DNA of 64,000 bases, from contig NZ_AP026678.1 of NCBI RefSeq assembly GCF_025998815.1, positions 1,240,001 through 1,304,000 of the forward strand, given 5' to 3'. Both the position numbers and the translations under genes were made by a program. Below are positions 16,401-24,375 of the stretch, piece after piece. The notes under the pieces are model-generated. The model was not told the origin of the DNA and ran no database searches. It was given only the letters and a program-made list of their open reading frames with translations. Each line of letters opens with the position of its first letter. Positions within the stretch are counted from its first letter, which is position 1. Source of the stretch: Ignavibacterium sp. (GTDB taxonomy: Bacteria; Bacteroidota; Ignavibacteria; Ignavibacteriales; Ignavibacteriaceae).

Positions 16401-18566
16401 ATGAATATGAACATCAGAAGAATAATAAATCAGATTTGTAAAGTTACTTTTTCAATTCTAATACTCTTTAATATTTCTTTTGCTCAGAGTGTCGAAGAGC
16501 CAACAAAACTTAAAATCGGATTAACTGCACGTGCTTATGGTGATTCAATTTATCTTCGATGGGCAGTTACAAATCCAATTGCATGGCGTCTTGCAAAAGA
16601 AAATGGTTTTATCATTGAGAAAGCAAAAGTTCTTCCCAATGGAAATACCGATAAATACTCTAAAGTAACTGAACAACCAATAAAACCCTGGCCTTATGAA
16701 AAATGGGAAGAATATTTTGAATCTCGACCTCCAAAAGATGTTTCTTCGCTTGATAATGAAGGAATAGCTTTTACTCTTGGTATTGGTGAAAAAGATGATG
16801 AAGAAAAATTAAACTTGCCACAGGAGAATGAAGATTTTCTGAAATCGATTAAAGAAAAGAGAAGCAGTCAGGAATGGGCGTTGTTACTTTCTTTAATTGC
16901 TGCAAATAATAGTTTAACTGCAGCAGAAGGTTTGGGACTTTTTTATGTTGATCGTGATGTGAAAGAAAATGAAACTTACTCTTACAGAATTTATATCAAT
17001 TATAAATCAAATCTATACTCATTCGATACAACATACTTTTCTATTAAAAATACTAAGTTCGATCCAAAGAGAGCACTTCAACAACTTCAGGCAAATGAAA
17101 ATGACGGAAGTATAGAAATCATCTGGGACACTGATTTTCAGTTCAGTACATATAATGTTGAAAGGTCAGAGGATAAAAAAACTTTTAAAAGACTTAATGA
17201 CTCTCCCCTGCTTACTTTAAAGAGCGCTCCGTCAGATAGTTTGAATAAAGATTCATTCATTGATACAACAATTATAAATTACAAACCTTATACATATCGT
17301 GTTTATGCAATGACTGTATTTGCTGATGAAATTCTGCTTGGAGAAATAACTGCGATGGGAAGGGATCGAACTCCACCGGAACAACCTTATGTTCCTCAGC
17401 CAGCTCATATTGATGAAAATAAAGTCAGAATCACCTGGCAAATGGCAAATCCACCTGCAAGTGATTTGGTGGGATTTTATGTTGGTCGCGATTCTCTTAT
17501 TGATGGTAAATACAATTACATTCATAAAAATCCATTGTCAAAAGATACCCGGGAATTTATTGATACAACATTTTCAAAAAATAATTACAACTTCTACACT
17601 GTGTTTGCATTCGATACTGCAGGAAATTTTAACTCTTCTTATCCGGTCTATGTTGTACTCAATGATACAGTTCCACCTGCTCCGCCAAAATGGAAAGAAG
17701 CATTTATGGATTCAAACGGAGTTGTTACATTGAGATTACAACCGAATAAAGAATTTGATTTGATGGGTTACAGAATTCTCAAAGCAAATGCACCTTATCA
17801 TGAATTTTCATCAATCATTGAATCTTTTGATCCTGATTCGTCTGAACTCAGATTTAAAGTTGAGTTCACCGATACGGTTGACCTTCAAACAATGACAAAG
17901 TATGTTTATTACAGAGCAACAGCACTAGATAACAGATATAATGAATCTGAACTTTCCGAAATAATTGCTGTGCCCAGACCGGATGTTGTACCTCCGATTG
18001 CGCCTGTACTAACCGATGCACTCGTTACAGAGAAGGATGTAACCTTAAAATTTATTCCAAGCGAAAGCGAAGATGTAAAAAACCATTTCGTCCTTAAGCG
18101 TGTAAATGGTGAAGAAAAATGGGACACACTTGCAGTCCTTAAACCAAAAGATTCTGTTTATGTTGATGATAAAGTATCTGCAAACATTACATATCAATAC
18201 TGCCTGTTTGCTGTTGATAGCAGCAACCTGAAATCGGAGTTGTCATTTATTCTGGAGGCAAGACCATATTATCTTGGAATCTTACCTGACATTAAAAATT
18301 TTAATGTCTCTTATGATTCGGGGAAAAAATCCGCAAATCTAAGCTGGAATTACGAAGATAAGAAGGATGTATACTTTGTAATTTACCGTGCATACGAGAA
18401 TCAACCTTTAACAAGATACAAAACATTAAAATCCTCTGAAGTCCGTAATTACATTGACACAGATTTCTCAAACGGCAGCGGAAAATATTTTTATGCAATA
18501 AAAGCTTATGACAATTTCAGCGGAGAATCAAAGTTGAGTGATAAAAAGGAAATTTTGTACAAATAA
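16401..18566 (+). CDS. Exported protein with fibronectin type III-like domains
   Basis: About 721 residues. ATGs occur at 16395, 16401 and 16407. GGAG at 16390-16393 is one base from the first and seven from the second, so 16401 is preferred. After a signal peptide ending near SFAQ there is a first domain (about 30-215). Then come at least five fibronectin III-like domains, starting near residues 225, 323, 422, 527 and 625 (typical strands: SIEIIWDTDFQFSTYNVERS, ANLSWNYEDKKDVYFVIYRA). Proline-rich junctions (TPPEQPYVPQP, TVPPAPPKW, VVPPIAPVL) separate them. It is the last gene of the four-gene surface operon and probably acts as a secreted adhesive or spacer protein. No T9SS sorting domain is visible. 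Confidence 0.8.
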   Translation: MNMNIRRIINQICKVTFSILILFNISFAQSVEEPTKLKIGLTARAYGDSIYLRWAVTNPIAWRLAKENGFIIEKAKVLPNGNTDKYSKVTEQPIKPWPYEKWEEYFESRPPKDVSSLDNEGIAFTLGIGEKDDEEKLNLPQENEDFLKSIKEKRSSQEWALLLSLIAANNSLTAAEGLGLFYVDRDVKENETYSYRIYINYKSNLYSFDTTYFSIKNTKFDPKRALQQLQANENDGSIEIIWDTDFQFSTYNVERSEDKKTFKRLNDSPLLTLKSAPSDSLNKDSFIDTTIINYKPYTYRVYAMTVFADEILLGEITAMGRDRTPPEQPYVPQPAHIDENKVRITWQMANPPASDLVGFYVGRDSLIDGKYNYIHKNPLSKDTREFIDTTFSKNNYNFYTVFAFDTAGNFNSSYPVYVVLNDTVPPAPPKWKEAFMDSNGVVTLRLQPNKEFDLMGYRILKANAPYHEFSSIIESFDPDSSELRFKVEFTDTVDLQTMTKYVYYRATALDNRYNESELSEIIAVPRPDVVPPIAPVLTDALVTEKDVTLKFIPSESEDVKNHFVLKRVNGEEKWDTLAVLKPKDSVYVDDKVSANITYQYCLFAVDSSNLKSELSFILEARPYYLGILPDIKNFNVSYDSGKKSANLSWNYEDKKDVYFVIYRAYENQPLTRYKTLKSSEVRNYIDTDFSNGSGKYFYAIKAYDNFSGESKLSDKKEILYK

Positions 18567-18601
18567 GAATTAGCAACTAAGGTAAGTAATTAACTTTATT
18601 T

Positions 18602-18669
18602 AGGATCGGAGTTCACATTAAACTCAGCTCAATGTTTTATTTCATTCCGGAAATTTGAACTCCGGTCCT
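18602..18669. terminator. Large hairpin, likely two-way terminator
   Basis: AGGATCGGAGTTCA (18602-18615) pairs with TGAACTCCGGTCCT (18656-18669): 14 positions, one of them G-T. The loop is 40 bases. It lies 35 bp after the stop of the fibronectin-type gene and five bases from the displaced fmt stop on the opposite strand. This is what one expects of a former shared terminator between convergent genes. A longer RNA structure is also possible. Confidence 0.6.
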
Positions 18670-18673
18670 TTCA

Positions 18674-18745
18674 TTATTCAGTAAACCTGAACCCTCTTAA
18701 AAACTCTTCAATACTCATTCGCTTCTTCCCTTCCTGCCGGATTTC
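18674..18745 (-). pseudogene. fmt: Displaced 3' end of fmt
   Basis: Read on the minus strand, this encodes EIRQEGKKRMSIEEFLRGFRFTE followed by a stop. The intact fmt at 21766 ends EIQQEGKKRMSIEEFLRGFRFG. The DNA of 18683-18745 matches 21772-21834 with three mismatches in 63, two of them synonymous. Similarity ends at codon 1 of the fragment. I infer that this is the original fmt end, separated from the gene body when the restriction-modification genes entered. Confidence 0.85.
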
Positions 18746-18961
18746 TAAAAATATGAAAATTAATTTCCTTCAGTAATCTTTAGTTATAGATAAGCTTTTA
18801 TTAATTTAGAGTTGTAAATAAAAGCAATTGAGTAAAAACACCAATAACTTTTACCTATACTAATTGTAGAAAATTTTGAATTATGGGCTATTAAAAAGCT
18901 ACCAAAAGTTGTGCATGTTTTGGAATAAAAAATTGTAATTTAAAATAAATAGAAATAATAG
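18746..18961 (+). promoter_or_regulatory. Leader region of the restriction-modification genes
   Basis: The gap from 18567 to 18961 holds the hairpin at 18602-18669, the fmt remnant at 18674-18745, and then this AT-rich leader. The leader contains an inverted repeat, GCTTTTATT (18794-18802) with AATAAAAGC (18817-18825), which could be an operator or hairpin. I see no convincing promoter, no small controller gene and no other reading frame. Confidence 0.3.
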
Positions 18962-20272
18962 ATGAGTAATAAGGAAATATTAGAACTAGCATCTTTTTCA
19001 GAAATCCCCGTTGATTACTCTTGGTCATTTTCAAACATGACTATCAAGGATACTTCATACATTACACACGGGTACTACACATATCCTGCTAAATTTATTC
19101 CACAACTCGCGGCACGCCTAATCCGAGAAAATTCCAAAGAGGGAGATATTGTCATTGACCCTTTTATGGGTAGTGGGACGACTATTGTTGAATCCATTTT
19201 AAATAACAGAATTAGTATTGGAACAGATATAAACGAAATCGCCTGTTTACTCACAAAAGTTAAGACAACCCCAATTAAAATTTCACAACTTTTGCAAGAG
19301 TTCACTAACCTTGATTTTGATTTAAAAAGTAGAATAAATGGAAATTTTGATTACTTCTTGAAAAATGCAGAACAACTTTTACCAAAAAATGAAAGAATTG
19401 ATTATTGGTTTTTACCCCAGCAAAAAGAAAAATTGTCAATAATTTTTGCAAGGATTTTAGAAATAAAGAATAAAGATATCAGAGATTTTTTCCTAATCGC
19501 ATTTGCTCAAATCCTAAAATCGTGTTCTATCTGGTTGCAGAAAAGTGTTAAGCCCACACGTGATCCAAATAAAAAAATTTACGAACCGCTTACTTTGTTT
19601 CTCAATCAATCACAAAAAATGTTGAAAAAGCATTATGAGTTTGACAAAATTTTAAATCCATTAATAAAACAGAATATTGACAAATACAGAGTTGTACAGT
19701 GCAGTGACTCAAGAAATTTACCTTGCGAAAATGAAAAAGCAACACTAATTGTTACAAGCCCACCTTATGTAACTTCTTATGAGTACGCTGATTTACATCA
19801 GTTACCTTCCTTGTGGTTTGGTTATTTAAATGAGTTGTCAGATTTCAGGAGAAAATTTATTGGTAGTGCCTATAAAGGAGATAGAGGAAAAATTGATTTG
19901 AAAAGTACACTTGCAGAAAAAATTGTTTCAGAATTAGGAGAAAATAAAAAAGGCAGAGAGGTAAAAAATTATTTTGCTGATATGCTAGAAACATTTTTAG
20001 AAATGAAAAGAGTTTTGAAAAAAGGTGGTAGATCTTGCATTGTAATTGGTAACACCGAATTTAACGGTGTAAAAATTTTAAATGCAGAAGTTTTTCAAGA
20101 ACAATTCGAGAATATTGGATTCAAAACTCACGATATAATTCATAGAGAAATTCCTTCAAAAATGCTTCCATCTACGCGAGATACGTTAACGGGACAATTT
20201 GTAAAAACAACAGATAAAAATTTAAAGTTGGCTTATCCGACAGAATATATTTTAATAATGGAGAAATTATGA
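18962..20272 (+). CDS. DNA methyltransferase (SPPY type, probably N4-cytosine)
   Basis: A 436-residue AdoMet-dependent DNA amino-methyltransferase. Motif X-like YPAKF (about 41-45) precedes motif I, DPFMGSGTT (66-74). The catalytic motif IV is TSPPY near 264-268, giving the order X, I, then IV. SPPY is more usual in N4-cytosine than N6-adenine enzymes. The 190 residues between motifs I and IV could hold the target-recognition region. It lies first in a three-gene unit and overlaps the restriction endonuclease start by four bases (ATGA), so translation is probably coupled. It should protect host DNA against that enzyme. No strong ribosome site precedes the ATG. Confidence 0.85.
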   Translation: MSNKEILELASFSEIPVDYSWSFSNMTIKDTSYITHGYYTYPAKFIPQLAARLIRENSKEGDIVIDPFMGSGTTIVESILNNRISIGTDINEIACLLTKVKTTPIKISQLLQEFTNLDFDLKSRINGNFDYFLKNAEQLLPKNERIDYWFLPQQKEKLSIIFARILEIKNKDIRDFFLIAFAQILKSCSIWLQKSVKPTRDPNKKIYEPLTLFLNQSQKMLKKHYEFDKILNPLIKQNIDKYRVVQCSDSRNLPCENEKATLIVTSPPYVTSYEYADLHQLPSLWFGYLNELSDFRRKFIGSAYKGDRGKIDLKSTLAEKIVSELGENKKGREVKNYFADMLETFLEMKRVLKKGGRSCIVIGNTEFNGVKILNAEVFQEQFENIGFKTHDIIHREIPSKMLPSTRDTLTGQFVKTTDKNLKLAYPTEYILIMEKL

Positions 20273-20937
20273 CTATCAATGACCTTATAATACTTTACGA
20301 AAAGAAAAAAGAGAAATTCGGGAAAGATGCATATCGTCACATTTCGAATCTTTTGCGAGAAGCAAAAGCTCAACATCAGAAAGATTTTGAGGGAGATGAT
20401 CACGAACAATCCTGGAGATCATTTAAAGGTAAAAATCTTGAAAAACTAATTGAATACATAATCGTAGATGAAGTCAGAAGTTTGGAACTTGAAGTAGTAA
20501 ATGGAAATCTACTTGAACGAACTAACGGAAAAAATTTACCTGAAGTTTTAGGAAAAGTAAAAAGAAACTTGCTTATTGATTACGGAGAGTTTGGCTCACA
20601 TCTCCCTGATGTAGATATAGTTATTTATAATCCGAAAGACAGTAAAATAATTGCAGTGCTTTCAAGTAAAGTAACTTTGAGAGAGAGAATTGCACAAACT
20701 GGTTATTGGAAAATAAAACTTGCTTCAGATAAAGTTACACAGCACATAAAAGTTTATTTTGTTACACCAGACGAAGACGGAACGCTCACAACAAAAATAC
20801 CAGCAAAGAAAGGTAGAGCAATAGTTGAAACGGATTTAGATGGAAGCTATGTTTTGAGTGAGACAGATATAGAGGAAAGTAACAAGGTTAAAATGTTTGA
20901 CAAATTTATTGAAGATTTAAGAAAAATAATTCAATGA
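20269..20937 (+). CDS. Type II restriction endonuclease, BsaWI-like (CCGG family)
   Basis: A 222-residue protein resembling, from memory, the BsaWI family of PD-(D/E)xK nucleases. The core is SHLPDVDIVIY (P113, D114, D116), then hydrophobic strand KIIAVLSSK (S132, S133, K134), then the helix VTLRERIAQTGYW. In enzymes of the CCGG group an Arg-acidic-Arg element after the catalytic lysine reads the CCGG core; R138-E139-R140 fits that place. BsaWI cuts WCCGGW. A target containing CCGG is therefore my prediction, not proof. The gene starts inside the end of the first methyltransferase and is followed seven bases later by a second one. Confidence 0.8.
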   Translation: MTINDLIILYEKKKEKFGKDAYRHISNLLREAKAQHQKDFEGDDHEQSWRSFKGKNLEKLIEYIIVDEVRSLELEVVNGNLLERTNGKNLPEVLGKVKRNLLIDYGEFGSHLPDVDIVIYNPKDSKIIAVLSSKVTLRERIAQTGYWKIKLASDKVTQHIKVYFVTPDEDGTLTTKIPAKKGRAIVETDLDGSYVLSETDIEESNKVKMFDKFIEDLRKIIQ

Positions 20938-20944
20938 TCTTTAA

Positions 20945-21631
20945 ATGAGAAAGAACAATAAAGAACTTATTCTTGAATCAACAACTCTCTGGGATTTTCC
21001 AACTCAAAATTATGGAAATAAACCACACGGTAACAATAAATACAATGGAGTAACTCCCGCATTTGTAATTTGGAATTTATTACAACGATACACAAAAGAA
21101 AATGATTTGGTAGTAGACCCAATGTGTGGAAGTGGAACGACCATAGATGTTGCAAAAGAACTTAACCGAAAAGTTATTGGATACGATTTGAATGTTGTTC
21201 GCCCAGATGTAATAAAAAACGATGCGAGACATATTCCATTGGCAGCTAATTCCGTTGATTTCGTTTTCATTGACCCACCTTATTCCGATAATATAAAGTA
21301 TTCTGATGATCCAAGATGTATTGGAAAAATATCTTGCGAGAAAACAGAGTTCTTTGATGAGTTAGAAAAAGTTGCAAAAGAAATTGAACGAATACTAAAG
21401 CCAAGAAAAGTGACAGCGTGGCTCATAGGCGACCAATGGATAAAAAAGAAATTTACTCCTACAGGATTTCTTTTATATCAACGATTAGAAAAATATTTTG
21501 AGCCCGTTGATATAATTTGTGTAACTCGGCATAATCAAACTTCTAATACCAGCGTTTGGCACAACCGTGCAAGAAAGTTTAATTTTTACTTACGAGGGTT
21601 TAAATATTTAATCATAATGCAAAAAAGATAA
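20945..21631 (+). CDS. DNA methyltransferase (DPPY type)
   Basis: A 228-residue AdoMet DNA methyltransferase. Motif I is DPMCGSGTT (58-66), followed by VIGYDLN (77-83, motif II with acidic D81), and motif IV is DPPY (110-113). DPPY is typical of N6-adenine enzymes. The protein is small and has little room for a separate recognition domain. It begins seven bases after the endonuclease stop and is therefore part of the same unit. Two unlike methyltransferases with one endonuclease could methylate different bases of one site, or protect different strands. Alternatively this one could have its own target. Confidence 0.85.
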   Translation: MRKNNKELILESTTLWDFPTQNYGNKPHGNNKYNGVTPAFVIWNLLQRYTKENDLVVDPMCGSGTTIDVAKELNRKVIGYDLNVVRPDVIKNDARHIPLAANSVDFVFIDPPYSDNIKYSDDPRCIGKISCEKTEFFDELEKVAKEIERILKPRKVTAWLIGDQWIKKKFTPTGFLLYQRLEKYFEPVDIICVTRHNQTSNTSVWHNRARKFNFYLRGFKYLIIMQKR

Positions 21632-21765
21632 AATTATATAAAGAAAATCGGTTCTTATTACAGGTTAAAAAGTAAAAAAATAAATAGTGAAGTTTCTTGT
21701 AATAAATTATTTTTTTCTACGCAATAGATATTATCTCTGAATTTCTCAGCTTATTTAAGTTTCAA

Positions 21766-22671
21766 TTATCCAAACCTAAACCCTCTTAAAAACTCTTCAA
21801 TGCTCATTCGCTTCTTCCCTTCCTGCTGGATTTCAAGAATTTTAATTGCATCTTTTCCGCAACCTACAATTAATTCTTTTTTTGTTTGATGAAACTCTGC
21901 TGGTGCTAACTTAATTTCTTTTACAACTTCGGTCTTGTAAACTTTAATTACTTTTTCATTGTGAACAAAGAATGCAGCAGGATATGGTGACAAACCTCTA
22001 ACAAGATTGTGAATTTCTTCGGCAGGTTTGTTCCAATCAATTTTACAAATTTCTTTTGTGATTTTTGGTGCGGGTGATGCAAGCGAATCATCCTGCGGAA
22101 GCAACTGATAATTTCCACTTTCAATTAAACTGATAGTTTTCATAACAACATCGGCACCGAGTTCACTCAATCTGTCGTGCAGTGTTCCAAAATTGTCTTC
22201 GGGATAAACCGGTACTTTAACCTGAAGATAGATATTTCCGGTATCAACTTTTTCAGCCAATTTAAAGGTAGTCAATCCGGTTTCCGTTTCTCCTTTTATA
22301 ATTGCCCATTGAATCGGTGCGGCACCACGATATTTCGGAAGCAATGATGCGTGAAGATTGAACGAGCCATATTTCGGAATTTCAAAAATCTCTTTCGGCA
22401 AAATCCTGAATGCAACCACAACAAATAAATCAGGTTGAAGTTCTTTCATCTGATTAACGAATTCGTCGTTACCCTTCAGTTTTTCAGGTTGAAATACGGG
22501 AATGTTATTTTCAACTGCAAATTGTTTAACCGGTGTGAATGTAACTTTCTGTCCCCTGCCGCGTTCTTTATCGGGAGTAGTTACGACGGCAATTAAATCG
22601 TGTTTGCTTTGATAAATTGCGTTAAGTGAAGGAATTGAAAAATCAGGTGTGCCCATAAAAACAATTCTCAT
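21766..22671 (-). CDS. fmt: Methionyl-tRNA formyltransferase
   Basis: About 301 residues, close to the usual 310. It transfers a formyl group from 10-formyl-tetrahydrofolate to initiator Met-tRNA. Signatures are FMGTPDFS (about 4-11), the folate and catalytic loop NLHASLLPKYRGAAPIQWA, and the downstream aspartate in EKVDTGNIY. A GTG lies six bases upstream at 22677, but AGGTG placed five bases before ATG 22671 favours the ATG. The gene follows def by eight bases, the classical pairing of formylation and deformylation. Its last 21 codons are part of the direct repeat with 18683-18745, so its present C-terminus (RFG) was probably supplied by the inserted island. Confidence 0.95.
   Translation of the reverse strand: MRIVFMGTPDFSIPSLNAIYQSKHDLIAVVTTPDKERGRGQKVTFTPVKQFAVENNIPVFQPEKLKGNDEFVNQMKELQPDLFVVVAFRILPKEIFEIPKYGSFNLHASLLPKYRGAAPIQWAIIKGETETGLTTFKLAEKVDTGNIYLQVKVPVYPEDNFGTLHDRLSELGADVVMKTISLIESGNYQLLPQDDSLASPAPKITKEICKIDWNKPAEEIHNLVRGLSPYPAAFFVHNEKVIKVYKTEVVKEIKLAPAEFHQTKKELIVGCGKDAIKILEIQQEGKKRMSIEEFLRGFRFG
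21772..21834. repeat. Direct repeat of the fmt end, right copy
   Basis: Matches 18683-18745 at 60 of 63 bases (mismatches correspond to left positions 18689, 18713 and 18738). This copy is functional coding sequence in fmt and marks the right border of the restriction-modification island. Confidence 0.9.
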
Positions 22672-22679
22672 TCGCACAC

Positions 22680-23246
22680 CTATTTAATTAAAAGGTAATC
22701 GGAAGAATTGCTGATTGGATATTGAACTTCAAGTTTTCTTTTTCTGATTTTATCAAGATGTCTTTTATATATTTTTTTCTTTTCGTCATCAAGATAATCA
22801 ATAAACAAAACTCCCTGCAGATGATCAAACTCGTGTTGAATAACACGAGCTAACAAATCATCAGCTTCAATTGTATGCTCTTTCATATTGGTATCAAGAT
22901 ATGAAATCTGAATACCTTTCGGTCTTATAATATCAGCACGAAGATCAGGAATACTTAAACAACCTTCTTCAAATGAAGATGTTTCATCTGACTTTGAAAT
23001 TATTTTAGGATTTATCAAAGCCAGCGGTTTATATTTTTCATAACCTTCTACAGGAGAAATATCAACAACAAAAATCTGACGATTAACTCCAATCTGATTT
23101 GCAGCTAATCCGATTCCGTTTGCGTTTCGCATTGTTTCAAACATATCAGCAATGATGTTGATAATTTTATCATCAATTTCATTTACTCTTGCAGCTTTCT
23201 TTCGAAGTATTTTATCACCGCAAACTGTAATAGGAAGTATTGACAT
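22680..23246 (-). CDS. def: Peptide deformylase
   Basis: A 188-residue metalloenzyme with the three family motifs: GIGLAANQIG (44-53), EGCLSIP (94-100, metal-binding C96) and QHEFDHLQG (137-145, with H138, E139, H142). It removes the formyl group from nascent proteins in the cytoplasm. The charged C-terminal tail (KRHLDKIRKRKLEVQY) is an extension found in many homologues, where it can aid ribosome contact. It stands directly upstream of fmt on the same strand, so formylation and deformylation are coupled in expression. The gene upstream (M29 aminopeptidase) is separated by a 143-bp gap with repeated words. Confidence 0.97.
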   Translation of the reverse strand: MSILPITVCGDKILRKKAARVNEIDDKIINIIADMFETMRNANGIGLAANQIGVNRQIFVVDISPVEGYEKYKPLALINPKIISKSDETSSFEEGCLSIPDLRADIIRPKGIQISYLDTNMKEHTIEADDLLARVIQHEFDHLQGVLFIDYLDDEKKKIYKRHLDKIRKRKLEVQYPISNSSDYLLIK

Positions 23247-23324
23247 TTATTACTTAACCAATAATTTATTTTATATTCTGGTAAAAAATAAAAAAAGCTG
23301 TTTCGAATAGAAAGGGTTTTTTTA

Positions 23325-23389
23325 AATGTTCAATGCTCAATGAATTAAATCATTTATATTTTAATTAAGCATTTAAGACTAAGCATTTA
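23325..23389. repeat. Short repeated words in the def / aminopeptidase gap
   Basis: Contains CAATGCTCAATG, then CATTTATATTTTAATTAAGC and two copies of AAGCATTTA within 16 bases. It resembles other low-complexity intergenic repeats in this window (45.0 kb, 3.5 kb). Confidence 0.35.
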
Positions 23390-24361
23390 TCATTTTATCA
23401 GGAGCTTTCCATCTTTCATTAACAATTTATCATCAAGCCAAACAGTTGGTTTTTTAACAACACCATCAAGATGAATAGGAACATTTACACTTCCACCCAT
23501 AGAAACATTATTTCCTAAAGCAATATGAATCGTTCCCATAACTTTTTCATCCTCAAGCAGAATTCCGCTAAGCTTTGCAGAATCATTAGTACCTATTCCG
23601 AACTCCGCAATGTTTCGTGCATCTTTCCCAACAGAATCAAGTTGTTGCTTTAGTTTTCTTGCTAAAGTTCCGCCTGATATTTTTGTAGCATAACCATTTT
23701 CAACTTCAATTCTGATATTTGCATTTTTAATTAATCCCAAACCTGCCATAGAACCATCAACTACAAAAATTCCGTTTGCAGTTCCTTCAACAGGAGCTAA
23801 AAATGTTTCACCTGTTGGAAGATTTCCGCTTTCACCTTTTGCATGAAATAATCCTTTGCTTGCATAAGCAGTTCGTCCTTCAATCGAAAATGAAATATCA
23901 GTTCCGGCTGGTGCAGTAACTCTGATAAATTTTCCCTTCTCAAGAATTTCCTTTAGCTTAATTGAGAGTGCAGCTATTTTTTTATAGTTTGCATTCATTC
24001 CGCGAATCATAACTTCTTTAGTAATTCCCGGAAATGTTGCAACTCTTACACCTTTGGCAGAAGCAGTTCTTCTTGCGTTTGTATGAGTAAGTGATTTTGC
24101 AGTCGGACAAAAGACCACATCGAACTTCTGCATTAACTCTGCAACTTCTGCAGGAGGTTCTTCGCCATTTATTTTTCCGGATTTCATCTCCACAAGCAAA
24201 GAATAATAACCCAATCTGATTGCATTCTCGTGAAGTGCTAATCCGATTTCTCTCTTTTGTTCATCTGTAATTACCAAAATTTTTTCTTCTGGTTTAGTGC
24301 CCATACAATCCCTGATTGCTATAACACAAGCACTATCAAGTTTTGTTAATTTCTTTTTCAT
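23390..24361 (-). CDS. Aminopeptidase, M29 family
   Basis: A 323-residue protein resembling the shorter branch of the M29 (aminopeptidase T) family. The C-terminal half holds the metal site pattern: EGTANGIFVVDGS, then EFGIGTND, EDEKVMGTIHIALG and PIHLDGVV. The acidic residues and histidines in these segments are metal ligands in the family. It removes N-terminal residues from peptides and has no signal peptide, so it is cytoplasmic. Downstream lie def and fmt; upstream are an exported protein, an MFS carrier, a dipeptidase and an oligopeptide transporter. A role in degrading imported peptides or trimming deformylated proteins fits; the exact substrate preference is unknown. Confidence 0.85.
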   Translation of the reverse strand: MKKKLTKLDSACVIAIRDCMGTKPEEKILVITDEQKREIGLALHENAIRLGYYSLLVEMKSGKINGEEPPAEVAELMQKFDVVFCPTAKSLTHTNARRTASAKGVRVATFPGITKEVMIRGMNANYKKIAALSIKLKEILEKGKFIRVTAPAGTDISFSIEGRTAYASKGLFHAKGESGNLPTGETFLAPVEGTANGIFVVDGSMAGLGLIKNANIRIEVENGYATKISGGTLARKLKQQLDSVGKDARNIAEFGIGTNDSAKLSGILLEDEKVMGTIHIALGNNVSMGGSVNVPIHLDGVVKKPTVWLDDKLLMKDGKLLIK

Positions 24362-24375
24362 TTTTTTCCTTTTGA

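Larger units (their letters stand above)
18674..21771. mobile_element. Restriction-modification island inserted at the fmt 3' end
   Basis: About 3.1 kb holding two DNA methyltransferases and a restriction endonuclease. It is bounded by a 63-bp direct repeat of the fmt 3' end (18683-18745 and 21772-21834). The right copy completes the current fmt; the left copy is a stranded fragment. Gene-end integration with restoration of the target reading frame is the hallmark of site-specific integrases, but no integrase is present. Loss of the integrase, mobilisation in trans or homologous exchange are all possible. Confidence 0.7.

Noticed and set aside
20269-20937. Depletion of CCGG-type sites as proof of restriction activity
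   Set aside because: WCCGGW-type sites occur in the window. A methylated host need not avoid them, and I cannot count them reliably by eye.
18962-21631. Prophage or transposon carrying the methyltransferases
   Set aside because: No integrase, transposase or structural phage gene lies between the repeats; only the three restriction-modification genes are present.
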